Shown one piece after another: positions 15,976 through 24,652 of a stretch of 64,000 nucleotides of DNA; position 1 is the first letter of the stretch; each line of letters opens with the position of its first letter. A program made the translations under genes and the position numbers. Source of the stretch: DYCT01 sp051875715 (GTDB lineage: Bacteria > Bacteroidota > Bacteroidia > Bacteroidales > Bacteroidaceae); assembly GCA_051875715.1 (NCBI GenBank), contig JBJEHD010000007.1, forward strand, positions 18,212 to 82,211. The letters run 5' to 3'. The notes under the pieces were generated by a model. That model was not told where the DNA came from. It ran no database searches and saw only the letters and a list, made by a program, of their open reading frames with translations.

Positions 15976-18132
15976 ATGAAAAAGTCAACATTTGTGTTTA
16001 TGGCCCTGTGCTTGGGATGCTGTGGCATGAAAGCAGCAGCACAGAACGTCGCACAGAACGAGAAACGTGTGTTCCAGGTCAAGTATCAACCCACGTTCGT
16101 GGACAACTATTCCTACAAAGTATTCTACCTTTCCGACGGGAAGGTGTATAACCTTTCCAGTCTTTTGCTGGCGGATCGGCTGAAGGGAGTCCAGCAGTTT
16201 GCCGTGCAACCGGGCGGTGCCACGTGTGCCATGCTGGTGCAGAAGGGGGGCAGTTCGCTGAAGTCGATGTTGGTTGGCGGTTCGCTGGCGACGATGCTGA
16301 AGCAGAACGGGGACAAGTCGAAGGTGCAGAACTGGATTGAAATCTATGATGCGGTCGAGACTCGTCCTGCTTTGAAGAAAATCACCGACACCAACCTCTT
16401 TACGGCGTTGACATTCTCGCCGGACGGAAAGACATTGGCTGTAGCCTTGAGTTCGAACGAGGTCAAACTCTACGATACCAAGCAATTCCAAATGTACACG
16501 TCGTTCAACAGCCGGATTACGCCTACCATGATGGCTATCTCGGAGAACAACTATTTTGCAGCCCTTTCCGATGGCAGCCAGGTGGAAGTCTGGAACCTGC
16601 AGAGCCGGAGCGTGCGCACCAGCATCGCACCCACTGCTGCGGTCAACTCGGTCACCTTTTCGGCCGACAACAGCATGATGGCCGTGCTGACGGCCGACGG
16701 GTCGCTCACCGTGTACGACACCCGCAGTTTCTCGCCCCGTTACTCGTATAGCGACATGGGTTCCGGCGTGGAATGCCGCTTTCATCCCGACAACAAATAC
16801 ATCGGTGTGGTGAAGGATGACAACACCATTGTGCTGCAGAACCTGCTCAATACGGCCGACAAGATGGAAATCAAAAGCATGAAGGGCGGCGTGTGCAATG
16901 TTCGTTTCGTGCAAGACCTCAACTATGCCGAGAAGCAGTATATGCTCTATCCTTCGGGTATGGGCGTAGTCATGCAGGCACTGGCAGGCCTCCAGCCCAA
17001 CCACAACCAGCAACTGGCCAATGCCGTCAATGCCAAGATGAACGAGTGGATGAAGATGATGGACGGCGAAAGCATGGAAGACTACCGCATCCGTGTCAAC
17101 GACGAGACTCGCGCTCAGCAGCAACTGGCCTTCGAACGGGAGGTGGCCACCGACTTGGCCGGCGACATGATTGCGGCACAGACCATCAGTCTGGGCAACT
17201 ACAACGCGCAGAAGGGCGTGCTGGCCGTGGAATTTGACGGAATGTCCTCCATTGCCCTCGATATTCCCAAGGAGGATATCGCAGCCTTCTCCAACTCGGA
17301 CGACCTTTCGTTCTCCAACACGGTCTACGGCCTGAACGAGAACGACCAATTCGAGGTCATCTATACCGAGGTGCTGAATGCCAAGACCGGAAAGAAATAC
17401 GTGTACGACAACCTCGACCGGAAGTCGGTGACGGCCATGTCGATTGACGAAGGTTTCGTGCCTCTCGAACTTGTTCAGCAGTCGAGCATGGAGGAGATGA
17501 AACTGAAAGACATCCGCCAGCAGGTGGTGGAAACAGCCAAGAAGGAAAATAAAATCACCGACCGCACGCACATCAACGTGAACACCGAGGTACAGAGCGC
17601 CGTGGATGCGTCGGGCAAGAGCATCATGAACTATAAGGTCGGCTACGGCTACGAGGTGGAAAAAGAATTCGTGGCCAAGGAAGACTTTCCGGCCGGACGC
17701 TACAAGACGCAGGAGAGCAATGCGGCCATCTCGATGCTGAAAATCGTGGAGCAGGCATTCGCCAACGACTTCGCACAATATATCAAGCCGGGCAAGCACA
17801 TCCAAATCAAGATTACGGGTACGGCAGATGCTTCGCCGATTCTCGGCAAGATTGCTTACGACGGATGCTATGACGACTTCACCAACGAACTGATTTACAA
17901 GAACGGTCAGTTGGACAACGTCTCGGTCAGCAAAGCCTCGGGCGTGACGCAGAACGAACAGCTGGCTTTCCTGCGCGCCATGGGTGTGAAATCGTATATC
18001 GAGAGCCATGTGACCGCGCTCAAGGACATGGTGTGCGACTATCAGTACAATATCGAACTGTCTGACAAGAAGGGTGGCGAATACCGCCGCATCAGCGTAG
18101 AATTCCTCTTCATCGACGCGTTCGAAAAGTAG
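15976..18132 (+). CDS. Exported beta-propeller (WD40-like) protein with a divergent OmpA-like C-terminus
   Basis: 718 residues. A signal peptide (about 1-22, ending AAAQ) precedes a WD40-like propeller (about 125-340), with blades such as LTFSPDGKTLAVAL and VTFSADNSMMAVLTADGSLTVYD. Residues about 350-500 match a domain of the next gene product: both have E-Y--RV-DE-R, then Y-A--GV and G--YVY-N. The last 115 residues resemble an OmpA-like peptidoglycan-binding domain: KITGTADASP, then NEQLAFLRAMGVKSYIE, then YRRISVEFLF. This would place the protein in the periplasm, tethered to the wall. First gene of a six-gene same-strand cluster, 42 bases before the caspase gene. The family names of the propeller and OmpA parts are my reading, not a database result. 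Confidence 0.75.
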   Translation: MKKSTFVFMALCLGCCGMKAAAQNVAQNEKRVFQVKYQPTFVDNYSYKVFYLSDGKVYNLSSLLLADRLKGVQQFAVQPGGATCAMLVQKGGSSLKSMLVGGSLATMLKQNGDKSKVQNWIEIYDAVETRPALKKITDTNLFTALTFSPDGKTLAVALSSNEVKLYDTKQFQMYTSFNSRITPTMMAISENNYFAALSDGSQVEVWNLQSRSVRTSIAPTAAVNSVTFSADNSMMAVLTADGSLTVYDTRSFSPRYSYSDMGSGVECRFHPDNKYIGVVKDDNTIVLQNLLNTADKMEIKSMKGGVCNVRFVQDLNYAEKQYMLYPSGMGVVMQALAGLQPNHNQQLANAVNAKMNEWMKMMDGESMEDYRIRVNDETRAQQQLAFEREVATDLAGDMIAAQTISLGNYNAQKGVLAVEFDGMSSIALDIPKEDIAAFSNSDDLSFSNTVYGLNENDQFEVIYTEVLNAKTGKKYVYDNLDRKSVTAMSIDEGFVPLELVQQSSMEEMKLKDIRQQVVETAKKENKITDRTHINVNTEVQSAVDASGKSIMNYKVGYGYEVEKEFVAKEDFPAGRYKTQESNAAISMLKIVEQAFANDFAQYIKPGKHIQIKITGTADASPILGKIAYDGCYDDFTNELIYKNGQLDNVSVSKASGVTQNEQLAFLRAMGVKSYIESHVTALKDMVCDYQYNIELSDKKGGEYRRISVEFLFIDAFEK

Positions 18133-18174
18133 TCGGCAGAGGTGTACACTTCAGACATTCAATAACGAATAGGT

Positions 18175-20745
18175 ATGATGAACAAACGAAACAACCTCAC
18201 ATTGGCATTGGTCCTGGCCCTGTCGGTCTCGACGGCTGTTGCTCAGTCCCCGGCCGTGGCAAAGGCCAATGCCGATGTGGCTGCGTTTATGAGCCAGGCT
18301 GCTGCCGGAAACAGCAATGCGTCGATGTACGAGTCCTTGTTTGCGGCCTATCGCACCTATCTTTACGTGGTCAAGAACAACGCCAACGACCGCGACGGAC
18401 TGGACGGCTTGCGCAAAGTCTATCCTTACATGATAGACGGTGCCGTCTACTTCTCGCAACAGAATCAGGCGGTCAAGGCTTTGGACTATGCATTGGCGTA
18501 TGTGGACATCCCGCAGATGCCGGTGTTCCGCAACGAGCGTTTCAGTCGTAGCGACTATTATCCTACGATATGCTATTTTGCGGCCACCACGGCCTACAAC
18601 AACAAACGCTTCGACGAGGCCATCCGCTGCTTCCGCAGTTACATTGCGTGCGGTGACCGGCAGAACCTGGAAAACTCGTACACGTATTTGGCACGTGCCT
18701 GCAAGTTCAACGGAGATTTCCAAGGACAACTCGCCACCATCGACGAGGCCATCAAGGTGTACCCGACCACGTCCAACTTCTACTACGAGGCCATCAACGC
18801 CTGCATCGAGAAGAAGGAGGACGCGTTGCTGGAGAAGTATGTGAACAAAGCGTTGTCGCTCAATCCGCGCGACATGAAGGTGCTGCCCGTCAAGGCCAAA
18901 CTCATGGCCGACAAGGGGAGGTACGAGGAGGCCCTGCCGTTGTATGAGCAGTTGTACAAGGCGAAGCCCAACGACTTCAATACCTGTCGGATGTATGCAA
19001 CGGTGGCCTACAACTGTGCGGCCCTGCTCATCAACGGGGCGAATGCCCTGACGGATGCGAATACCTATCAGGCACAACGGCAGAAGGCCAACGGGTACCT
19101 GAACATTGCGGCTGGACTGTTCGAGCGCATCGTGGCCGTCTACCCCAACGAAACCAAGTATATGGCTTCGCTGGCCGACACCTACAAGTGCATGGGACGC
19201 GATGCCGATGCCAACCGGCTCATTGCACAGATTCAGCAAAGGGGCGGCACGTATGTGGCTTCCAACGTCACCAGCCTCGGGTCGGCTCCGGATCCGGGTC
19301 AGGCGGGAGGTCGTCCGGCGGACACCCGTCATCAGAATCAGCCGGTATCATCGGCGTATGACACCGGCGGCCTGACGCTGGCCGATGTGCCGGCCTTCTC
19401 GGCCTATGCCAAGGAGTATGTCGAATCGGCCATCAACAAGTGGCAGGTTAAGGACGACTACGAGACGCTGGAGGAGTATAAGGCGCGTGTGACGGACGAG
19501 GCGCGCGAGCAGAAGATTCCCGTGCTGGTGCAGGAAGCTGAGGGAAAATATATCGCCGATTTCGGCAGCCGCATTAAGTTCGACAACCTCCGGCTGGAGA
19601 AGTACGATGCCGAGCACGGCGTGTTCCTGATTACTTCGCCCGATTTGGGCAATATGCTGCTCCCGGTCCCCCGTCAGAACAACGAGGCACGCAATTTCGA
19701 ATCGCAATGGACGACAGTGAAGACGGACAGTCCGCAATTTTGCATCGCCGACGACAAGTTGGCATTGGCACAACTGACCTTCCGCACAAACACCGGCCAT
19801 CGGTATGTGTACAACAACGATGCGTCGCTCACCTATCAGAACACGCAAATCAGTTACAACTTCGAGGAGGTGGACATGAGCGGACTGACGGCGCAAGCCG
19901 GCCAAAAGACTTCGGGGGCAGGACCGACCATCGTCAACAGCAGCGTGAGCGTGGGCAAGTCGGACATCGACACCGACATCCCGACGGCCAAGAAGTCCAA
20001 CGAGAACCTGTTTGCCGTCATCATCTCGAACGAAAACTATCGGCGCGAGTCGAAGGTGCAGTTTGCCAACAACGACGGAGAGGCCTTCCGGAAGTATTGC
20101 CTCAAGACGTTGGGCTGCCCCGAGAAGAACGTGCACTACGTGGCCGATGCCACCTACAACGACATGAAAGCCGAAGTCGACTGGATGCAGACCGTGGCCA
20201 ACGCCTATGCCGGCAAAGCCAAGATGATTTTCTACTATGCCGGGCATGGCATTCCCGACGAAGCCAGCAAGTCGGCCTACCTCTTGCCGGTCGACGGATA
20301 TGGTTCGAACATCAGCACGGGCTATAGCCTCGACCACCTCTATTCCATTCTGGGATCCCTGCCGGCCGAGCAGGTGACGGTCTTCCTCGATGCGTGCTTC
20401 AGCGGCTCGCAACGCGACGGCAAGACCATGGCCTCGTCGGCACGCGGCGTGGCCATCAAGGCCAAGAACAGCATGCCGAAGGGGAAGATGGTGGTGGTGA
20501 CGGCTGCCTCGGGCAGTGAGACGGCCTATCCGTACAAGGAGAAGGAACACGGCCTTTTCACCTACTTCCTGCTGAAGAAACTGAAGGAGACCAAGGGCAA
20601 CGTGAACTACGGCGAACTGGTGGATTACGTACACGAGGAAGTGGCGAAGAAGAGCATCGTTGAAAACAACAAGTCGCAGACCCCGTCGTGCATCCCCTCG
20701 GCAGAGGTGGGCGAGGCCTGGCGCAAATGGGATTTTAAGAACTAA
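18175..20745 (+). CDS. Exported TPR-caspase (peptidase C14-like) protein
   Basis: 856 residues. A signal peptide (about 1-24, ending AVAQ) is followed by TPR-like helical repeats (about 60-350, for example KGRYEEALPLYEQLYKAKP). A proline/glycine-rich linker follows, then the domain shared with the preceding protein (about 415-580), then a caspase-fold domain (about 608-856). The catalytic dyad is visible: His691 in YYAGHGIP and Cys741 in FLDACFSG. Caspase-like bacterial proteases cut after basic or acidic residues, often in signalling or toxin roles, but nearly all characterised ones are cytosolic; the signal peptide puts this one in the envelope or outside. The substrate is unknown. It lies 42 bases after the propeller gene and 30 bases before the next gene. 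Confidence 0.88.
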   Translation: MMNKRNNLTLALVLALSVSTAVAQSPAVAKANADVAAFMSQAAAGNSNASMYESLFAAYRTYLYVVKNNANDRDGLDGLRKVYPYMIDGAVYFSQQNQAVKALDYALAYVDIPQMPVFRNERFSRSDYYPTICYFAATTAYNNKRFDEAIRCFRSYIACGDRQNLENSYTYLARACKFNGDFQGQLATIDEAIKVYPTTSNFYYEAINACIEKKEDALLEKYVNKALSLNPRDMKVLPVKAKLMADKGRYEEALPLYEQLYKAKPNDFNTCRMYATVAYNCAALLINGANALTDANTYQAQRQKANGYLNIAAGLFERIVAVYPNETKYMASLADTYKCMGRDADANRLIAQIQQRGGTYVASNVTSLGSAPDPGQAGGRPADTRHQNQPVSSAYDTGGLTLADVPAFSAYAKEYVESAINKWQVKDDYETLEEYKARVTDEAREQKIPVLVQEAEGKYIADFGSRIKFDNLRLEKYDAEHGVFLITSPDLGNMLLPVPRQNNEARNFESQWTTVKTDSPQFCIADDKLALAQLTFRTNTGHRYVYNNDASLTYQNTQISYNFEEVDMSGLTAQAGQKTSGAGPTIVNSSVSVGKSDIDTDIPTAKKSNENLFAVIISNENYRRESKVQFANNDGEAFRKYCLKTLGCPEKNVHYVADATYNDMKAEVDWMQTVANAYAGKAKMIFYYAGHGIPDEASKSAYLLPVDGYGSNISTGYSLDHLYSILGSLPAEQVTVFLDACFSGSQRDGKTMASSARGVAIKAKNSMPKGKMVVVTAASGSETAYPYKEKEHGLFTYFLLKKLKETKGNVNYGELVDYVHEEVAKKSIVENNKSQTPSCIPSAEVGEAWRKWDFKN

Positions 20746-20775
20746 TGTCAATCAATAACTAATCAGTATTTATTT

Positions 20776-21753
20776 ATGCGAAAAAGAATCTTAATGACTC
20801 TCATGGGAGTCTTGTCCGTATGCTCGATGGCATTTGCGGACGACCGAAACTACAGCGGCACTGTGGTCAACGAGGATGGGGAACCCATCATGGGCGCGAC
20901 GGTCACCGTTACCGGGACGACTGTGAGCACCCTCACCGATATGGACGGACGCTTCATGTTGGTTGTTCCCGACGGATACGAAACCGTCACCATCACGTAT
21001 TCGGGTATGAAGAAGCAGGTGGTGAACGTGCAGCGCGAACCCATCATGCTGTATGCCTCGGCCGATGCCGCGCAGCAGGCACGCCTGGCTGTTGTCACGA
21101 AGCCCGTGAAGCCGGTTGCCAAGAAGAGAAACTACAAAAAGAATGCGTTCAATCTGGAACAGTCGTTTGGCGCGTTCCGGTCGTTGGACGGCGAACGCTA
21201 CAACATGTTCGAACTCAGTTATGGATGGAAACACAATTTTTCGCAGTACATCGGCTGGCACGTGTTTGATGTGAGCGTGGCGTTCAGTCAAAACTTATCT
21301 GGCGGCGATAACGAATACGATCATAATGAGTATTTCCATAATGATTATCACTATTTTGACAAAATTGATCCAGAGAATCAGGTGCGTACTTACAACGAAC
21401 TATTCTGCGAGCCTGTGCTGAAGTTGGCCACAGGTATTATCCTACGCAGTCCGAATTTAGGGAAATTCTCTTTGTTCGCTTCGACTACCGCCGGTATCGG
21501 AGTGCAAGCAGATGGTTGGGAATATGTTGCCCCGGTTGTCAATGTACGGGCCGGTATCAACATCAGCAAGTGGTTCTATGTGGCATACAAGTATAGTTGG
21601 ATTGCAATGGATGTAGAATATGATGAGAGATATTCCTATACGTATTATGACACCTATTATAAAAAATATAGGACTGCTTATGACTACAACTACGGTTTGA
21701 CCAAAAAAATCAAGACTGGCACCCATGCCATCAGCATAGGCTTTAACTTCTAA
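20776..21753 (+). CDS. Carboxypeptidase-regulatory-domain / outer-membrane beta-barrel protein (first of a pair)
   Basis: 325 residues. The signal peptide ends near residue 21 (SMAFA). A carboxypeptidase regulatory-like Ig domain (about 24-90) has the TonB-plug-type pattern SGTVVNEDGEPIMGATVTV...TDMDGRF. A basic linker (VAKKRNYKKN) leads to about 200 residues of alternating amphipathic strands ending in an aromatic residue (ISIGFNF), typical of an outer-membrane beta-barrel. The second half (about 21290-21750) is AT-richer than the first, so the barrel and its loops may evolve or have been exchanged separately. Function unknown; probable outer-membrane partner of the caspase-propeller pair. 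Confidence 0.75.
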   Translation: MRKRILMTLMGVLSVCSMAFADDRNYSGTVVNEDGEPIMGATVTVTGTTVSTLTDMDGRFMLVVPDGYETVTITYSGMKKQVVNVQREPIMLYASADAAQQARLAVVTKPVKPVAKKRNYKKNAFNLEQSFGAFRSLDGERYNMFELSYGWKHNFSQYIGWHVFDVSVAFSQNLSGGDNEYDHNEYFHNDYHYFDKIDPENQVRTYNELFCEPVLKLATGIILRSPNLGKFSLFASTTAGIGVQADGWEYVAPVVNVRAGINISKWFYVAYKYSWIAMDVEYDERYSYTYYDTYYKKYRTAYDYNYGLTKKIKTGTHAISIGFNF

Positions 21754-21781
21754 TTTCCCTTGATATACAAACTAAATAGAA

Positions 21782-22786
21782 ATGATTCGTATGAAAAGAA
21801 CAGCATTTATCATAGCAGGTCTCGTCGGTTGCGTGGCAGTCACCACGGCGCAGACCAACCGCGTTTCCACCGTCGTGCTCTCAGGCGAGACGGGCGAACC
21901 TGTCAGTGGTGCATCGGTCGTCGTAACCGGATCGAACATCGCCACCACGACCGACATGAACGGCCAGTTCACCATCGATGCACCGGCCGAGTATCAAACG
22001 CTGACCGTGTCGTACCCCAATATGCAGCCCTCCGTGGTCAGCATCTTGCCCGACCCTATTGTGATGAAGAGATCGCGGAGGACATTTTCTGCCTCTTCGG
22101 CATCGTCGCGCTGGGGCGTGGAGCTGGGTCTGATCCGCAGTACAGTTAAAATTGGAGTTCCCGACTCCGAAGGCGAAGCCGCCGACTTCGCGCGTAACAG
22201 TATGCTGATGGGGGGTGTCACCTACGACTACCCCATCCAGAAAGTGCCCAATCTTTCCGTGATGGGCGGTCTCTTCTTTACGTCGAAAGGTTACAAGTAT
22301 GATGGAGTTTATGACGACGAGGTGGTACGGTCCAATTACCTTGAACTGCAGGCGACGGCCAAATACTCCTATCCGCTTCCGTTCGCTAACAGAGATCTCC
22401 ATGTGTTTGCCTTGGCCGGTCCGTACATCGCTTGCGGATTGTTCGGCAGCGAGTTGGAGGAGATAGGAATCGCTTCGGATTATAAAGATGTAACCGTTTT
22501 CGACTTTTGCAAGCGAATCGACGCTGGTCTGGTGCTGGGCTTTGGGGCCGAGTATAAACGTTTCTCGCTGACGTGCAGATGGGGCATCGGACTGGTGAAC
22601 ATCATCGATGCCGAAAAGTGCATTGATTTGGATAAGAAGGCGGACTATGAATACTACAAGAATAAATATAACTGGACGTGGAACGAATTTCTTAAGGAAT
22701 ATGGTGACGACTACGACCCGAAGGATTATGATGGGTTTTCGTTCAAGAACCGCTCGTTCATGCTTACGCTGGGATATCGTTTTTAA
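21782..22786 (+). CDS. Carboxypeptidase-regulatory-domain / outer-membrane beta-barrel protein (second of a pair)
   Basis: 334 residues, same architecture as the preceding product. The signal peptide ends in TTAQ, the Ig-like domain reads LSGETGEPVSGASVVVTG...TDMNGQFTI, and the C-terminal beta-barrel ends in LTLGYRF with a terminal Phe. It resembles the porin-like OMP_b-brl/PorT group in pattern. An alternative ATG at 21791 (MKRTAF) gives a more usual signal peptide. The two barrel genes are probably an old tandem duplication: their regulatory domains are alike, their barrels are not obviously so. Part of the same cluster, 28 bases after the first barrel gene. Confidence 0.75.
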   Translation: MIRMKRTAFIIAGLVGCVAVTTAQTNRVSTVVLSGETGEPVSGASVVVTGSNIATTTDMNGQFTIDAPAEYQTLTVSYPNMQPSVVSILPDPIVMKRSRRTFSASSASSRWGVELGLIRSTVKIGVPDSEGEAADFARNSMLMGGVTYDYPIQKVPNLSVMGGLFFTSKGYKYDGVYDDEVVRSNYLELQATAKYSYPLPFANRDLHVFALAGPYIACGLFGSELEEIGIASDYKDVTVFDFCKRIDAGLVLGFGAEYKRFSLTCRWGIGLVNIIDAEKCIDLDKKADYEYYKNKYNWTWNEFLKEYGDDYDPKDYDGFSFKNRSFMLTLGYRF

Positions 22787-22807
22787 TCACTTCAATACAA
22801 AAGCAAT

Positions 22808-23479
22808 ATGAAGAAAGTTTTGATTTCGCTGTGTGCCCTCTTCTTGCTGGGCCTTCCGCTGTCTGCCCAAAACAGCGAGGACGTATGGAAAGAACGGAAA
22901 GAACTGCGCAAGATGTCGCGCGAGGCACTGAAGGAAAAAGCATCGAAAGATGCACGTAAGGAAGCCAAAAAACTGCAGAAGGAGGGATGGCAGTCCGCTC
23001 CGGGCGCATTGCCCATCGAACGTCAGCTGGACAAATCGTACATGATGCAGCAGGAGTTCGACGATGACATGTTCCCCAAATACCTGATGGGCGAGGCAAT
23101 GAGCATCGCCGAAAACTACGATGCCGCCAAGATGCAGGCTGTAGAACTGGCCAAGCAGAACCTGGCCGGACAGATTCAGACGGAAATCACCGCTTTGGTG
23201 GAGAACACGGTGTCGAACAAGCAACTCTCGCCCGACGAGGCTGCTTCGGTCACCCAGACGGTGATGGGAGCCAAGAACTTCATCTCGCAGAGCATCGGCC
23301 GCGTCATCACGGTGGTGGAAGTCTACCGCACGAAGAAGAATGGCAACAAAGAGGTGCTGGTGCGCATCGCCTACAACTCGCAGATGGCGAAAGAGGCTGC
23401 CAAGAAGGCCGTCCGGAAGGAACTGGAGGACAAGGGACAGAACCTCATTGACCAGATAGACAAAACCATTGGCTGGTAA
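22808..23479 (+). CDS. LPP20-like exported protein
   Basis: 223 residues. A signal peptide (about 1-20, ending LSAQ) is followed by a highly charged helical stretch (KERKELRKMSREALKEKASK). A domain (about 75-205) then matches the LPP20/FlgO-type pattern: repeated A---A-LAKQNLAGQIQTEI, a conserved loop and a final strand VVEVYRTKKNGNKEVLVRIAY. Unlike true LPP20 it lacks a lipobox cysteine. Such proteins are envelope-associated with poorly known roles and often co-occur with DUF4384 proteins, as here. It lies 22 bases after the second barrel gene. Confidence 0.65.
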   Translation: MKKVLISLCALFLLGLPLSAQNSEDVWKERKELRKMSREALKEKASKDARKEAKKLQKEGWQSAPGALPIERQLDKSYMMQQEFDDDMFPKYLMGEAMSIAENYDAAKMQAVELAKQNLAGQIQTEITALVENTVSNKQLSPDEAASVTQTVMGAKNFISQSIGRVITVVEVYRTKKNGNKEVLVRIAYNSQMAKEAAKKAVRKELEDKGQNLIDQIDKTIGW

Positions 23480-23512
23480 AAAAACAAACACAAGGGTTCA
23501 ATATGTATCACC

Positions 23513-23563
23513 GCACCGCAGGTGCGCCGAGATATCCCGGTGTGCTTGCGGTGCACTTTTTTT
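23513..23563 (+). terminator. Terminator-like hairpin or attenuator before the DUF4384 gene
   Basis: The 8-bp stem GCACCGCA (23513-23520)/TGCGGTGC (23547-23554) is followed by AC and seven T (23557-23563). The left arm can also pair with GGTGC just downstream, an alternative small hairpin. It sits six bases before the ATG at 23569. Confidence 0.6.
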
Positions 23564-23568
23564 CTGCG

Positions 23569-24459
23569 ATGAAAAGATTATTACTCAGACGGTGCCTCTG
23601 GCTTCTCGCTTTCTGCGCGGCCGCCTTCACCCCGGCGACGGCGCAGAAGGTGGTGGAGGTGGAGGCCGAATACACGTATGTGACATCGCTGGAGGTGTCG
23701 GTTGTCGAAGCCAAGCGCGTGGCGACGGAAAGGGCCAGGCTGCAGGCGTTGGCCGACCGGTTCGGCACCACCATCAGCCAGACAAACTTGACGCACATCA
23801 GCAACTCAAACGCAAACTCGACGCTCGATTTCCTTTCCATCGGGAGCAGCGAGGTGAAGGGCGAGTGGCTGGCGGACACGAAGGAACCGGAATATGAAAT
23901 TCAGTTCACTAACGAAAATCTGATTGTGAAGGCCTCGGTGCGCGGAAAGGCACGGGAGGTCGCATCCGCATCGGTCGACGTGGACGTACACCTGCTCCGA
24001 AACGGCAAGGAACGCAAGTTTGAAAGTTCGGACTTCCGCGACGGCGACGACCTCTACCTGCTGTTTCGCACGCCTGTCGATGGCTACATGGCCGTCTACC
24101 TGATGGACGAATCGGCTACGGCCTATCGGTTGCTCCCCTATAGTGGACAGAGCGACGGGGCGCAGCAGGTGAAGGCCGGGGTCGACTACCTGTTCTTCGA
24201 CAGCGAGGCGGCCGCCACCGAACAAGAACGCAACCTCATCGACGACCTGACCATCACGACGGACAAGAGCGTGGAGCACAACGAGGTATACGTGTTGTTC
24301 TCCGAACGCCCGTTTGTCAAGCCGAACGACAATCAGACGTCCGAACGCCTGCCACGTAGCCTCGATGCGGACGACTTCCAACGGTGGATGGCGCGAAACC
24401 GCACCAAAGACGCCGGCATGGTGGCGGTGAACAAACTGATAAAGATTACGAAGAACTGA
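23569..24459 (+). CDS. DUF4384-domain exported protein
   Basis: 296 residues from the ATG at 23569. The signal peptide ends in TPATAQ. The N-terminal domain (about 27-130) has the LPP20/FlgT-like pattern of a charged helix after a short strand (EAKRVATERARLQALADRFG). The second domain (about 135-250) fits DUF4384: FRDGDDLYLLFRTPVDGYMAVYLMD, then YRLLPYSGQ, then VKAGVDYLFF. DUF4384 is known from bacterial proteins beside or fused to caspase domains. The frame opens at 23503, but that start lies in the hairpin and adds a non-signal N-terminus. Last gene of the cluster. Confidence 0.72.
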   Translation: MKRLLLRRCLWLLAFCAAAFTPATAQKVVEVEAEYTYVTSLEVSVVEAKRVATERARLQALADRFGTTISQTNLTHISNSNANSTLDFLSIGSSEVKGEWLADTKEPEYEIQFTNENLIVKASVRGKAREVASASVDVDVHLLRNGKERKFESSDFRDGDDLYLLFRTPVDGYMAVYLMDESATAYRLLPYSGQSDGAQQVKAGVDYLFFDSEAAATEQERNLIDDLTITTDKSVEHNEVYVLFSERPFVKPNDNQTSERLPRSLDADDFQRWMARNRTKDAGMVAVNKLIKITKN

Positions 24460-24652
24460 CGCTTCGGTCCGCACCGACACCTCAAAGCGGTTGCATCTTG
24501 AGGCCGAACGACAGGTGCCCCTCGTACGGATGGGATTCGTTCGGTTCGCACGAGGCGGGCCTTGGCGGCCGTGGCTACCGACGGAGGGGGCGGACAGGCG
24601 CTCCACGGGGGGCGGACAGCCGTCTGGTCCGTTGGGGCGCAAAAAAATATAT

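Noticed and set aside
18175..20745. Caspase gene as part of a cytosolic defence system
   Set aside because: A signal peptide and exported neighbours place it in the envelope. No nucleotide-sensor, TIR, gasdermin or CRISPR gene is nearby.
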